Assembly (NCBI RefSeq): GCF_030816715.1
Contig: NZ_JAUSYH010000001.1
Span: 4,650,001-4,714,000, forward strand
Reading direction: 5' to 3'
Origin: Streptomyces achromogenes
GTDB taxonomy: Bacteria > Actinomycetota > Actinomycetes > Streptomycetales > Streptomycetaceae
DNA: 64,000 nt
Part shown: one piece after another, positions 1 through 8,592 of the stretch
Position numbering within the stretch: position 1 is the first letter of the stretch
Layout: the number at the start of each line of letters is the position of its first letter
Translations under genes and position numbers: made by a program
The notes under the pieces: generated by a model
What the model was told of the DNA's origin: nothing
What the model saw: only the letters and a program-made list of their open reading frames with translations
Databases searched by the model: none

Positions 1-139
1 CGATCACGGCGAACCCCTGGTCGTCCCCTTCTGACCCCCTTCCGCGCGCCGATGTGAGGTGCTTCACACTCCGTACCTGTCAGGAAACGGCGGGCCGTCC
101 GGTTCAGGAGGCGAATCCGCGCAAGACAGGAGCAGGGAT

Positions 140-1465
140 ATGCAGCACCGCATCATCGTCCTCGGAGCCGGATACGCCGGAGCCATCGTCGCGGGCCGCC
201 TCGCCAGGCGGCTGCGCCCGGAAGACGTCGCCGTCACCCTCGTCAACGCCGAGGCCGACTTCGTCGAGCGCGTCCGTATGCACCAGCTCGCGGTGGGCCA
301 GGATCTTCCGCCCCGGCCGCTCGACGAGATGTTCGCGGGCACCGGCGTCGAGCTGAGGGTCGCGAGGGTCACCGGCGTCGACGTCGACCGCAGGGCCGTG
401 ACCGTCGTCGACGCGAACGGCGCCGGGGAACTCGCCTACGACACCCTCGTGTACGCCCTCGGCAGCGGCTGGAACGACCAGGGCGTCCCCGGCGTCGCCG
501 AGCACGCCCATCAGATCGCCGGCCGCCCCGGGGCGCTCCGGCTGCGTGAGCGCCTGGCCGGGCTCCCCGCGGGGCAGCCCGTGGTCGTGGTCGGCGGCGG
601 TCTCACCGGCGTGGAGGCGGTCACCGAGATCGCCGAGGCCCGCCCGGACCTCGACGTGGCCCTCGTCGCCCGCGCGGGCCTCGGCGACTGGCTGTCGCCC
701 AAGGGGCGCGGACATCTGCGGAAGGTCTGCGACCGGCTCGGCATCACCGTGCACGAGCACGCCGCCGTCACCGGCGTCGAGGCCGACCGCGTCACCACCG
801 CCGACGGAGGGTCGGTCCCGGCCGCGGTCACGGTGTGGACGACCGGCTTCGCCGTCCACCCGATCGCGCAGGCCACCGCCCTGGAGGTCACCGACACCGG
901 CCGGATCGTGGTCGACGGCACCATGCGCTCGGTCTCGCACCCGGACGTGTACGCAGTCGGCGACGCGGCCCTGGCGAAGGGCGTCGGCGACAAGCCGCTG
1001 CGGATGTCGTGCGCCTCGGGCGTCCCCATGGCCTGGCAGGCCGCCGACGCCGTCGCGGCACGCCTGACCGGCGGGAAACTCCCGAACACGCCGCTGCGCT
1101 ACTTCAACCAGTGCATCTCGCTGGGGCGCAGCGAGGGCCTGATCCAGTACGTCACCGGCGACGACCGCGCCGTGCGGGCGGCCCTGACGGGACGGCTCGC
1201 CGCCGTCTACAAGGAACTGGTCTGCAAGGGCGCGGCCTGGGGTGTCGCCAACCCGGTGCTCGGGCCGTCCCGCCGCCGGCCCGTCGTACGGGACGCCGTG
1301 CGCGACGCCGAGCGGGAGGCCGCGCGGGAGGCCGCGCGGGAGCAGGCGGCTCCGAGCGGGGTGGCCGATGAGGCCGGTGCGGCCGGTGTACGCGTCCCGA
1401 CCGGTTCACTCGTCCCGGACGGCCCGGTGGACTCGACGGACCCGGGGATCAAGGCGACGGCGTGA
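140..1465 (+). CDS. NADH dehydrogenase-like FAD/NAD(P)-dependent oxidoreductase
   Basis: Pyridine nucleotide-disulfide oxidoreductase fold of the type II NADH dehydrogenase kind, expected to pass electrons from NAD(P)H to a quinone or other acceptor at the membrane face. The N-terminal FAD dinucleotide motif is VLGAGYAG (about residues 7-14). A second Rossmann motif, VVVGGGLTGVE, lies mid-protein, and the late FAD-contact motif reads DVYAVGDAA. The C-terminal 60 residues are an Arg/Glu/Ala-rich helix followed by a Gly/Pro tail and look dispensable. The start at ATG 140 is chosen because an AGGAG lies 7-9 nt upstream; an upstream in-frame ATG at 59 would add unconserved sequence. Electron acceptor not determinable. 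Confidence 0.85.
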   Translation: MQHRIIVLGAGYAGAIVAGRLARRLRPEDVAVTLVNAEADFVERVRMHQLAVGQDLPPRPLDEMFAGTGVELRVARVTGVDVDRRAVTVVDANGAGELAYDTLVYALGSGWNDQGVPGVAEHAHQIAGRPGALRLRERLAGLPAGQPVVVVGGGLTGVEAVTEIAEARPDLDVALVARAGLGDWLSPKGRGHLRKVCDRLGITVHEHAAVTGVEADRVTTADGGSVPAAVTVWTTGFAVHPIAQATALEVTDTGRIVVDGTMRSVSHPDVYAVGDAALAKGVGDKPLRMSCASGVPMAWQAADAVAARLTGGKLPNTPLRYFNQCISLGRSEGLIQYVTGDDRAVRAALTGRLAAVYKELVCKGAAWGVANPVLGPSRRRPVVRDAVRDAEREAAREAAREQAAPSGVADEAGAAGVRVPTGSLVPDGPVDSTDPGIKATA

Positions 1466-1583
1466 CGCGCACCCGGACCGGGCGCCGTCGACATCCGGGC
1501 GGCGCCCCCGCGGAGCGGCCCACGCGTGGGCGTCGCGGCGGTTTCCGGGACGTGTGTCCCCTCGCCGGCTCCCGCCCGAGCGT

Positions 1584-1922
1584 TCAGCCGGTACCGCCGG
1601 AGGCCCCGTTCGCGGCCCGGTGGTACTCGGCGTTGATGCGCTGGGCCTCCTCGAGCTGGTCCTCGAGGATGACGATGCGGCAGGCGGCCTCGATCGGCGT
1701 CCCCCGGTCGACGAGTTCGCGGGCGCGGGCGGCGATCCGCAGCTGGTACCGGGAGTACCGGCGATGTCCCCCCTCCGAGCGGAGCGGGGTGATCAGCCGC
1801 GCCTCACCGAGGGCTCGCAGGAACCCCGGGGTGGCTCCGATCATCTCGGCCGCCCGGCCCATCGTGTATGCGGGGTAGTCGTCGTCGTCCAGACGATCAC
1901 CGAGAGGGTTGTCCGTTGTCAT
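1584..1922 (-). CDS. MerR-family helix-turn-helix regulator
   Basis: Small (112 aa) MerR-like DNA-binding protein. The HTH segment (YTMGRAAEMIGATPGFLRAL) is followed by the wing (EGGHRRYSRYQL) and a dimerisation helix; no C-terminal effector domain or metal-binding cysteines are seen, so it probably acts as a stand-alone regulator. The ATG at 1922 is selected because GAGGTGAC lies immediately upstream on the minus strand. The leader carries a strong hairpin (separate entry). Similar short MerR proteins are common in Streptomyces; target unknown. Confidence 0.8.
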   Translation of the reverse strand: MTTDNPLGDRLDDDDYPAYTMGRAAEMIGATPGFLRALGEARLITPLRSEGGHRRYSRYQLRIAARARELVDRGTPIEAACRIVILEDQLEEAQRINAEYHRAANGASGGTG

Positions 1923-1947
1923 GTCACCTCGCTGTGCAACGCGTCGA

Positions 1948-1979
1948 GGGGCCCCGGCGCCGTACGGCACCAGGGCCCC
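1948..1979 (-). promoter_or_regulatory. Leader hairpin upstream of the MerR-like gene
   Basis: A 32-nt inverted repeat on the minus strand folds into a 14-bp stem (GGGGCCC outer arm, GCC..GGC inner arm) with a GUAC loop; the only non-Watson-Crick positions are two G-U wobbles. It ends 25 nt before the start codon, just outside the ribosome binding site. There is no U-tract, so it is not a typical intrinsic terminator. The rest of 1980-2257 shows no recognisable gene. Confidence 0.5.
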
Positions 1980-2257
1980 GAGGGAAATTCAACACCATCT
2001 GTCGGCCTTGCCGCTGTGCCGACCTTCGGTTACCGCCGGTCGGCCCGGCGCGGGAAGCTCGGCGGGCCGTCGGTCGGCGTCACTTCTGAAGCGCCCCGGG
2101 ACCCCCGCCGACCTGCGACGGGAGCGGTGGCCGGGTGGGCGGGCGCGGCGGGTGGCGGCCCGGCCCGCGGCGCTCCGATCAGGAGCCGACCGGCGTCGGC
2201 CGCGCCGCCCGGGCCACGGGTTCACGACCGTGGGGCGGTGGGGAGGCCGGCGACTGC

Positions 2258-2272
2258 ATAAAATGTGCTCTC
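2258..2272 (+). promoter_or_regulatory. Possible promoter for a leaderless gvpU-like transcript
   Basis: CATAAAAT (2257-2264) is a good -10 element 8-9 nt before ATG 2273, which would put transcription initiation at or within a nucleotide or two of the start codon. The only purine-rich tract, GGGGAGG, lies about 25-30 nt upstream, too far to act as a ribosome binding site. No clear -35 is seen. Confidence 0.4.
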
Positions 2273-2644
2273 ATGTCGAACCCCGATGAGCTGCTCGTCG
2301 CCATCTCCGCCGCGGTGGAGTCCGAGCCGAGCAATCAGATGTCGCTGACCGTGGTCGTGGGCGGCGCCGTCATCACCGGCCGGCTGGCGCCGGAGGCCGT
2401 GTGGAGGGAACGGGTGGCGGAGGTCCTGAAGGACTCCGACCGGCTCGGCCCGTTCTCCGAGATCTTCGCCCGTGACCCGCGCGAGAGCAGGACCGGCGGC
2501 GAGGCGCCCACGCACCTGCACTTCCATCTGGCCCGCATCCTGCAGGGCAACCTGGGGATCCCCGAGGCGGGCGGCATGTACCGGGTCGCCATCAAGGACG
2601 TGGGCGCGTGGACCGTGGGCGACTTCAGCTACTTCGACCGGTGA
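2273..2644 (+). CDS. GvpU-like gas vesicle accessory family protein
   Basis: A 123-aa protein resembling the GvpU family: a beta-rich core with LTVVVGGAVITGRL near residue 25, THLHFHLARIL near residue 80 and a C-terminal YRVAIKDVGAWTVGDF strand. In Bacillus megaterium GvpU is a soluble gas-vesicle accessory protein. No other gvp gene is visible in the window, so this is an orphan copy whose role need not involve gas vesicles. The start at 2273 is the first ATG matching the conserved N-terminus; no ribosome binding site is in range. Converges with the CBS gene. Confidence 0.65.
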   Translation: MSNPDELLVAISAAVESEPSNQMSLTVVVGGAVITGRLAPEAVWRERVAEVLKDSDRLGPFSEIFARDPRESRTGGEAPTHLHFHLARILQGNLGIPEAGGMYRVAIKDVGAWTVGDFSYFDR

Positions 2645-2713
2645 GACGCCGGTCCGTCCGCGCGTCCCGAGGAACGCGGCGGCGGCCGGCGGTCACGTGA
2701 ACCAGGCACCGGA

Positions 2714-3112
2714 TCAGTGGGAGAGGGCGAGTCCGCCCGGGGTCCGGGCGTGCTCGCCGGCGTCGCCGGGCCGGGCGCCGGCCCGGATCCCGCGCGAGCG
2801 CGGCGATCCGTCCAGGACGTCCCGCAGACGGATCCGGTCCGTGTACGCGGAACTGCCGCGGAGGGCGGCGAGCCGGGCCAGGGTGACCACGCCCGTGCTC
2901 TGGTCGTCACCGTCGCACACGGTCAGGTACCCGACACGGGCGCCCGCCATGACGGCCAGGGCGACCTCGACGGTCATGTCGTCACTGACCCGGGGCGCGT
3001 GCGCGTCTACGCCGTCCCCCATGGCCGTGGTGGTGGTCAGGGCCACGGTCAGGGCCATGGTCGCGGGGGCGGGGTGTGCGGTGGTGCGGTACTGCGTCTG
3101 AGCCGGCGTCAA
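2714..3112 (-). CDS. CBS-domain protein
   Basis: A 132-aa protein with one CBS motif, roughly residues 38-105: VSDDMTVEVALAVMAGARVGYLTV followed by TGVVTLARLAAL. CBS modules usually bind adenine nucleotides and work as pairs; only one half is here, so it would need to dimerise. The start is TTG at 3112, supported by AGGAGG five nt upstream. It is the third minus-strand gene after cspA and the DEAD-box helicase, which suggests a shared cold/stress role. The Pro/Gly-rich C-terminus is unlikely to be structured. Confidence 0.75.
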   Translation of the reverse strand: MTPAQTQYRTTAHPAPATMALTVALTTTTAMGDGVDAHAPRVSDDMTVEVALAVMAGARVGYLTVCDGDDQSTGVVTLARLAALRGSSAYTDRIRLRDVLDGSPRSRGIRAGARPGDAGEHARTPGGLALSH

Positions 3113-3220
3113 AGGTGCCTCCTGCGATGAGGGGTTCGGGTCTTGTGCCGGGCGAGTGCCGTGGGCACGCCGGGGCCCAGGGAGGCAGTGCGCTCCCTGG
3201 GCCCCGGTGCGGAACAGGTC

Positions 3221-4696
3221 TCAGGCGGCCGAGTCGAGGTCGCCCCGGCCCGGTGTCCGGCGGCGCACCGCGGCGACGACCGGCCGGCCCTGGCCGGCGC
3301 GGCCCCGGCGTCCCCGGGAGGCCGACGACGCGCGCCGGGGGCGTTCCACGACCGGCGCGGTGATGACGACCGGGACGCCGGACGGGGTCCGCGCCCCCGT
3401 GATACGGCTCAGCTCCGCCTCGCCCGACCGGACCGGGGTGACGCGCGCGTTGATGCCGGCGTCGGCCATCAGGCGGGTCATACCGCGGCGCTGGTGCGGC
3501 AGGACGAGGGTGACGACGGTGCCGGACTCGCCGGCGCGGGCGGTGCGGCCGCCGCGGTGCAGGTAGTCCTTGTGGTCGCCGGGCGGGTCGACGTTGACGA
3601 CGAGGTCGAGGTTGTCGACGTGGATGCCGCGGGCGGCCACGTTGGTGGCGACCAGCACCGTGACGTGCCCGTCCTTGAACTGGGCCAGGGTGCGGTTGCG
3701 CTGCGACTGGGACTTGCCGCCGTGCAGGGCGGCGGCGCTGACGCCGTTGCCGAGCAGATGGCCGGTCAGCCGGTCCACCGCGTGCTTGGTGTCCAGGAAC
3801 ATGATCACCTTGCCGTCCCGCGCCGCGATCTCGGTCGTCGCCCGGTTCTTGTCCGCGTCGTGGACGTGCAGCACGTGGTGATCCATCGTGGTGACGGCGC
3901 CGGCCGACGGGTCGACCGAGTGGACGACCGGGTCGGTCAGGTAGCGGCGGACCAGCAGGTCGACGTTGCGGTCCAGGGTGGCCGAGAACAGCATCCGCTG
4001 CCCGTCGGGGCGTACCTGGTCGAGCAGGGCGGTGACCTGCGGCATGAAGCCCATGTCGGTCATCTGGTCGGCCTCGTCGAGGACGGTGACGGCGACCTGG
4101 TCGAGCCGGCAGTCACCGCGGTCGATGAGGTCCTTGAGGCGTCCGGGGGTGGCGACGACGACTTCGGCGCCGCCGCGCAGGGCGTTCGCCTGCCGGCCGA
4201 TCGGCATGCCGCCGACGACGGTGGCGCTGCGCAGGCGCAGGGCGCGGGCGTAGGGGGTGAGGGCATCGGTGACCTGCTGGGCCAGTTCCCGGGTGGGGAC
4301 GAGGACGAGGGCCAGCGGCGCGCGGGGTTCGGCGCGCTGTCCCGCGGTGCGGGCGAGCAGGGCGAGGCCGAAGGCGAGGGTCTTTCCGGAGCCGGTGCGG
4401 CCACGGCCCAGGACGTCCCGGCCGGCCAGCGAGTTCGGCAGCGTCGCCCCCTGGATCGGGAACGGCGCGCTCATGCCCTCCTTGGCGAGCGCGTCCAGCA
4501 ACGGCTGGGGCAGCGCGAGTTCGGCGAACGACTCGACGGCCGGCAGCGCGGGCGTGATCGTCTTCGGCGGGGCGAACTCGGCCGACGCGGTCGACCGGTT
4601 TCCGTAGCCGTGGGAGCGGCGCGAAACACCGGAACGGCCGGTGGCACGGCTTCCTCCGGAGCGGTCGTATGTGCGGTTCGTGCGGTCGCGATTCAT
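3221..4696 (-). CDS. DEAD-box ATP-dependent RNA helicase
   Basis: A 491-aa superfamily 2 RNA helicase that uses ATP to remodel RNA. Visible motifs in order: Q-motif region (APFPIQGATLP), Walker A GRGRTGSGKT, PTREL, TPGRL, DEAD (VLDEADQM), SAT (FSATLD), then in domain 2 VLVATNVAARGIHVDNL and the Arg-finger motif HRGGRTARAGE. The C-terminal ~70 residues are Arg/Gly-rich, typical of RNA-binding tails. Start ATG 4696 has GAGGAG seven nt upstream. It lies downstream of cspA on the same strand with an intrinsic terminator between them, so cold-shock read-through could control it. Confidence 0.92.
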   Translation of the reverse strand: MNRDRTNRTYDRSGGSRATGRSGVSRRSHGYGNRSTASAEFAPPKTITPALPAVESFAELALPQPLLDALAKEGMSAPFPIQGATLPNSLAGRDVLGRGRTGSGKTLAFGLALLARTAGQRAEPRAPLALVLVPTRELAQQVTDALTPYARALRLRSATVVGGMPIGRQANALRGGAEVVVATPGRLKDLIDRGDCRLDQVAVTVLDEADQMTDMGFMPQVTALLDQVRPDGQRMLFSATLDRNVDLLVRRYLTDPVVHSVDPSAGAVTTMDHHVLHVHDADKNRATTEIAARDGKVIMFLDTKHAVDRLTGHLLGNGVSAAALHGGKSQSQRNRTLAQFKDGHVTVLVATNVAARGIHVDNLDLVVNVDPPGDHKDYLHRGGRTARAGESGTVVTLVLPHQRRGMTRLMADAGINARVTPVRSGEAELSRITGARTPSGVPVVITAPVVERPRRASSASRGRRGRAGQGRPVVAAVRRRTPGRGDLDSAA

Positions 4697-4815
4697 GCGG
4701 GATCTCCTCGATGCGGGCACGTATCAAGGGATTTCCGCAGCAAAGTGAACGACGCTGAAAATCGCGAGAACGAGCCGGTGATGACAGGGCTGAATCGCCC
4801 TGGAAAAACAAAACG

Positions 4816-4851
4816 AGCTGGGGCCCGCACCCCCAGGTGCGGGCCCCAGCT
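4816..4851 (-). terminator. Intrinsic terminator after cspA
   Basis: A perfect 16-bp stem (arms 4816-4831 and 4836-4851) with a 4-nt loop, followed on the minus strand by a T-rich run (complement of 4801-4813). It lies 25 nt beyond the cspA stop codon and about 120 nt before the helicase start, so it is placed to end cspA messages or attenuate expression of the helicase. Confidence 0.85.
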
Positions 4852-4875
4852 GCGAAGAACGCGTCTGTGCCGGTG

Positions 4876-5079
4876 TCAGGCGATGACGATGTTCTCGGCC
4901 GTCGGGCCCTTCTGGCCCTGGGCGATGTCGAACGACACCTTCTGGCCCTCGAGCAGCTCACGGAAGCCCTGGGCAGAGATGTTGGAGTAGTGGGCGAAGA
5001 CGTCGGCGCCGCCGCCGTCCTGCTCGATGAAGCCGAAGCCCTTTTCGGCGTTGAACCACTTCACGGTGCCAGTAGCCAT
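4876..5079 (-). CDS. cspA: Cold-shock protein CspA family
   Basis: A 67-aa single cold-shock domain with both RNA-binding motifs intact: KGFGFI (RNP1) and VFAHYS (RNP2). It is an RNA chaperone that melts secondary structure; in Streptomyces such genes are often multicopy and highly expressed. Start ATG 5079 follows AAGGAG. A roughly 100-140 nt untranslated region upstream, up to the divergent sequence near 5200, is consistent with post-transcriptional control, but no defined cold box was identified. A second, divergent CSD protein lies at 62993-63217. Confidence 0.95.
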   Translation of the reverse strand: MATGTVKWFNAEKGFGFIEQDGGGADVFAHYSNISAQGFRELLEGQKVSFDIAQGQKGPTAENIVIA

Positions 5080-5223
5080 TGTGTTTCTCCTTCGGAGACG
5101 GTGTCAGGAATGCGCCCTGTGCGGATTCCGTGTCGCCGTGATGATCAGCCGTCGGAAAAACCTTCTGGCAACCACACCTGCAACTGACAACGACAGTAGC
5201 ACGTCGTGATCGACCCTGTGCGG

Positions 5224-5544
5224 CTAATAACTTCGAGCCGTTCGTGGCCCCAGAAATGTTCCTCGGGCGCTGCGCCCATTTCTCATTTCGCGAAAACAGA
5301 TATTGCTCTCCCGGGCCGTGACGTTGCCGGCCCGGCCGTCCCCGTTCCGCCCGCCGCCCCATGGCCTCCGCCGCAGGCTGTGGGTGTCCGCCGGGGTCCG
5401 CGCGGAGGTCACGGCCGTCGGTGTCGCCGGGCACGAGGTCGTCGGCCGCGGCGCCGCTCCGCCGGTCACGGTGACGATCCCGGGGGACATCGCTCCTACG
5501 GCGAGGGCGGCGGACGTACGGCGGACGGCGTTGCCCGGCTTCAT
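5224..5544 (-). pseudogene. Possible small exported protein, reading frame uncertain
   Basis: ATG 5544 is preceded by GCAGGAG at ideal spacing, and the first ~30 codons look like a signal peptide (MKPGNAVRRTSAALAVGAMS) ending at GGA-A. After that the frame becomes Arg/Pro/Thr-rich and unconvincing, while an alternative frame from the same point is Asp/Gly-rich. This suggests either a frameshifted secreted-protein gene or a short spurious frame. No family recognised. Confidence 0.3.
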
Positions 5545-5742
5545 GGGATTCTCCTGCGGCAGGGAAGTCGAGCGGACGAAGGCGCATCCCTGGCCCGAGC
5601 GGCTGCCCGGCAGGTACAGCTGTGACGGGTTCTCGTGGGTGTGACGCCCGGGGGCAGAAGCGACTCTCGCCGCGGGCAAGGGGGGTGGGAGAGATGGGCT
5701 GGACGCAAGCGTCCCTGGCCGGTTGCGTCCTGACCGGGGCGG

Positions 5743-5906
5743 ACCGCGTCCGGGACCGTGTCCGAGGCCGTGTCAGGGACCCCGTCCGGACCGTGTCACG
5801 GGCCCCGTCCGGGGCCGTGTCCGGCACCTGCGCCGTGCGCGCGGTCGGCCTCGGGGCCGGGCGATATCGCGACCGAAATGACGACCGAAATGAGGACCGA
5901 AACACA
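5743..5906. repeat. Short tandem repeats upstream of the PAP2 gene
   Basis: Two repeat blocks lie in the 380-nt gap before the PAP2 gene. From 5743 to about 5825, degenerate ~12-nt units of the type CCGTGTCCGGGAC recur. From 5871 to 5906, three copies of a 12-bp unit (GACCGAAATGAC type) follow head to tail. The second block, about 155 nt upstream of the start codon, could be operator repeats; the first looks like low-complexity expansion. Confidence 0.5.
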
Positions 5907-6060
5907 TTCCGGCGAAGTCCCCGCACTGCTCCGATAACATGTTCGAAACTCGCGACGAACGCCCCTCCTCGTCCGTCCCCTACCGGGAGGGCCTGCCGTC
6001 CAGCGCGAAAAAGTACCTGTTCAGCCCGCATCTCACACACTGGTCAGACAATTGATATCT

Positions 6061-7446
6061 ATGCAGTCACGGGTGTTCTCGCGAACCAAGGGGCCGCAGG
6101 CCGTCCTGTGGGCGGCGGTCGGCGTGGCGGCGCTCGGGCTCTTCGTCGCGCTGGAGATCGTCGCGCGTCACTACGGCCTGCCGGGGCCGATCACCAGCCA
6201 GGCGCGCGAGGTGATATTCCCTCCCAAATCGGGCGGCCTGCTGTACGCCAGCATGGCGTTGATGCTGGTGGTGGTGGACTGGCGGCAGCGGTTCATCGCG
6301 GTCGGCGCCGCGATCGCCATAGACGTCGGCTTCCTGCTGGTCCGGTGGGCGGCCGACATCAAGGTGACGGAGGGCCATCCCTTCGGCAACGGGGCGCTGT
6401 GGGTGACCCTCGGCTGCGCGGTCGTCGCCCTCACGCGCCGCACCGGCCGTGATCGCGCCCTGCTGCTGAAGGGCGCCGGGCTGGCCCTGCTGCTGATGGC
6501 CGGCCGCAAGACCGGGGACACCTGGCTGCTGATCACCTCCACGACCCGCCCGACGGTGCTCGACCAGTACGTGGCGATCGCCGATCACGCGCTGGGCAAC
6601 CCGTCGTGGCTCGTGGGCCGGGCCGTCACGGCCACCGGCGCGATCGGCTTCAACGTCCTCGACTTCGTCTACGGTCAACTGCCGGTGGCGGCGGTCCTGG
6701 TCGCGCTGTACCAACTCCGCAACGTGGCGGCCGAACGCCGCTTTCCGCGCCATCACCTGGTGCGCACGTTCCTGGCGATCGGGCTCCTCGGCCCGGGCAT
6801 CTACATGATCTTCCCGGTGGTCGGGCCGGTCTTCGCCTACGGCGACGGCAGCGAACACTGGGCCGCGGTCAGCCTGTGGCAGGAGTCGCACTCCAGCGTG
6901 CAGTGGGCGGTGGCCGATCTGTGGCCGACGACGCCGCCGCCGATCAGCCCCCCGCACCCGATGTCGTTCGACGGGGTCACCCCGCGCAACTGCATGCCCA
7001 GCCTGCACACGGCGTGGGCCACCGCGATCTTCATACACACCCGCAGGGGCCCGCGGGCGCTGCGTTACGCCGGTGCGTTCTGGCTGGTCGCCACGCTCGC
7101 GGCGACGCTGGGGTTCGGCTTCCACTACGGCGCGGACATCCTCGCCGGCGTGGTGTTCACGCTCACGATCGAGGGAGCCCTGCGCGCGCACGATCGCGGT
7201 TGGTCGCCGTCCGGCGTCCGGCTGGTCGCGTACGGCACGACGGTGTTCGCCGCGCTCCTGCTGTCGTACCGCTACCTGCCGCTGGAGATGGCCGGGCATC
7301 CGTGGTTCTACGGACCGCTCCTCGTCCTGGCGACGGTCTCCGTCGTCTACGCCTATCTGCGGACCACAGCGGCGTGGGAACCGAAGCCGGTGCTGCCCCG
7401 CCAGGCGGAGCCGCAGCAACACGCGTCCGCGGTGAAACCGCTGTAG
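6061..7446 (+). CDS. PAP2-superfamily integral membrane phosphatase/phosphotransferase
   Basis: A 461-aa polytopic membrane protein with about ten hydrophobic segments. The PAP2 catalytic signature is split as CMPSLHTAWA (His in the SLH motif) and FHYGADILAG (the second His and Asp), with GRAVTA earlier. This layout resembles inositolphosphotransferase (Aur1/Ipt1-like) bacterial homologues, so it may act on a phospholipid headgroup or polyprenyl phosphate on the outer membrane face. ATG 6061 is preferred to the upstream in-frame TTG at 6052. No strong ribosome binding site is evident. Monocistronic by position. Confidence 0.75.
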   Translation: MQSRVFSRTKGPQAVLWAAVGVAALGLFVALEIVARHYGLPGPITSQAREVIFPPKSGGLLYASMALMLVVVDWRQRFIAVGAAIAIDVGFLLVRWAADIKVTEGHPFGNGALWVTLGCAVVALTRRTGRDRALLLKGAGLALLLMAGRKTGDTWLLITSTTRPTVLDQYVAIADHALGNPSWLVGRAVTATGAIGFNVLDFVYGQLPVAAVLVALYQLRNVAAERRFPRHHLVRTFLAIGLLGPGIYMIFPVVGPVFAYGDGSEHWAAVSLWQESHSSVQWAVADLWPTTPPPISPPHPMSFDGVTPRNCMPSLHTAWATAIFIHTRRGPRALRYAGAFWLVATLAATLGFGFHYGADILAGVVFTLTIEGALRAHDRGWSPSGVRLVAYGTTVFAALLLSYRYLPLEMAGHPWFYGPLLVLATVSVVYAYLRTTAAWEPKPVLPRQAEPQQHASAVKPL

Positions 7447-7515
7447 CCCGGGTCGCCGGCGCGTCGGCGCGTCGTGTCCGCGGCCGGCGACCCGGCGGGC
7501 GCCGGGGCCCTGGGG

Positions 7516-8349
7516 TCACAGCGGGTGCCAGACCGCGCCGTCGCCGTCGCCGTGCGGTCGTACCCGGCCGAAGACCACGTCCGCGAAGTGGATGCCGAAG
7601 CCGAGGGTGTCCGGGCGCAGGAGTTCGGCGATCAGGCTGCGGCGGTGGCGCTCGGACCCGGCGGGGTCGGCGTCGGACACCGCGGACCACTCGGGGTGCC
7701 GGATCTGGAGCGAGGAGAGCAGGGCGTCGCCGAAGGCGAGCAGGCGGGCGCCGTGCGAGGCGATGACGAAGCCGGTGTGCCCGGCGGGGTGGCCGGGCAG
7801 GGCCAGGGCCTGGACCCCGGGGAAGATCTCCTCGCCGGGGACCACCGGCGTGGTCCGGGGTTCGAGAGCGGTGAGCGCCGGATCGCGGTGGTCCCACTCG
7901 GCCTTGGGGATCACGAAGGCCGCCCGGGTGAACAGGGGCGGGTCGACGCAGGCCCAGCCGACGTGGTCGGGGTGCAGGTGGGTGAAGGCCACCGTCTCGA
8001 TGTCGTCGGGCGACCGGCCGAGCAGGGCCAGGTTGCCGGGCAGCGACCCGCCGTGCACCGCGCCCCGGTCGGGGTGAGCGGGGTCCTCCGGTACCGCGCG
8101 CGGCCCGAACCCGGCGTCGATCAGCAGAGCCCGGGCCCCGTGCTCGACGAGCAGACCGCCGGTGTTGGCGACGAGGCGGCGCGTGTCGTTGAGATAGGCG
8201 CCGTACCTGCTCCAGTGCCGGTCGACGGCGGCGGGCGGAATGCCGGCCGGCTTCAGCAGCATCGCCCCGTCGGGCACGTAGCTGACCTTCATCTCCCCCA
8301 CGCGCAGGGTGCGCACGGCGGAGGGCCTGCGCAGGCGGCTGTCGTTCAC
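7516..8349 (-). CDS. MBL-fold metallo-hydrolase
   Basis: A 277-aa metallo-beta-lactamase-fold protein. The metal-binding motif THLHPDHVGW (HxHxDH) lies mid-protein, with later metal ligands in GHPAGHTGF and AFGDAL, so a binuclear zinc site is expected. The family includes lactonases, glyoxalases and RNases; AHL-lactonase-like proteins share this pattern, but substrate cannot be assigned. GTG 8349 is chosen as the start because GAGGAG lies seven nt upstream; the longer frame upstream is low-complexity Arg/Pro sequence. It sits downstream of the MFS gene and could be cotranscribed across the 243-nt gap, which holds only GC-rich repeats. Confidence 0.8.
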   Translation of the reverse strand: MNDSRLRRPSAVRTLRVGEMKVSYVPDGAMLLKPAGIPPAAVDRHWSRYGAYLNDTRRLVANTGGLLVEHGARALLIDAGFGPRAVPEDPAHPDRGAVHGGSLPGNLALLGRSPDDIETVAFTHLHPDHVGWACVDPPLFTRAAFVIPKAEWDHRDPALTALEPRTTPVVPGEEIFPGVQALALPGHPAGHTGFVIASHGARLLAFGDALLSSLQIRHPEWSAVSDADPAGSERHRRSLIAELLRPDTLGFGIHFADVVFGRVRPHGDGDGAVWHPL

Positions 8350-8592
8350 GGAGGATCTCCTCGCGGGCGGCGATGGCACCCGGCCGCGCCCGGATGCGGG
8401 CGCGGGCCGGGAAAAGGGGCGCGGCTCGGTCACGCGGGCGGCTCGGACACAGGTCGGGCACGGGGCGGGGCGGACGGGCGGGTGGCTCGGATACGCGGGC
8501 GGCGCGGCCGTCCGCCGTGGGGCGGGGGACGGCCGCGCCGGGTGCGCGGACGGTTCCGGCGGGCGGTGCCGTGTGCCGGACACGGGACGGGC

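Noticed and set aside
3143..4990. A 615-codon plus-strand frame over the helicase
   Set aside because: Antisense shadow of the DEAD-box gene with no conserved motif.
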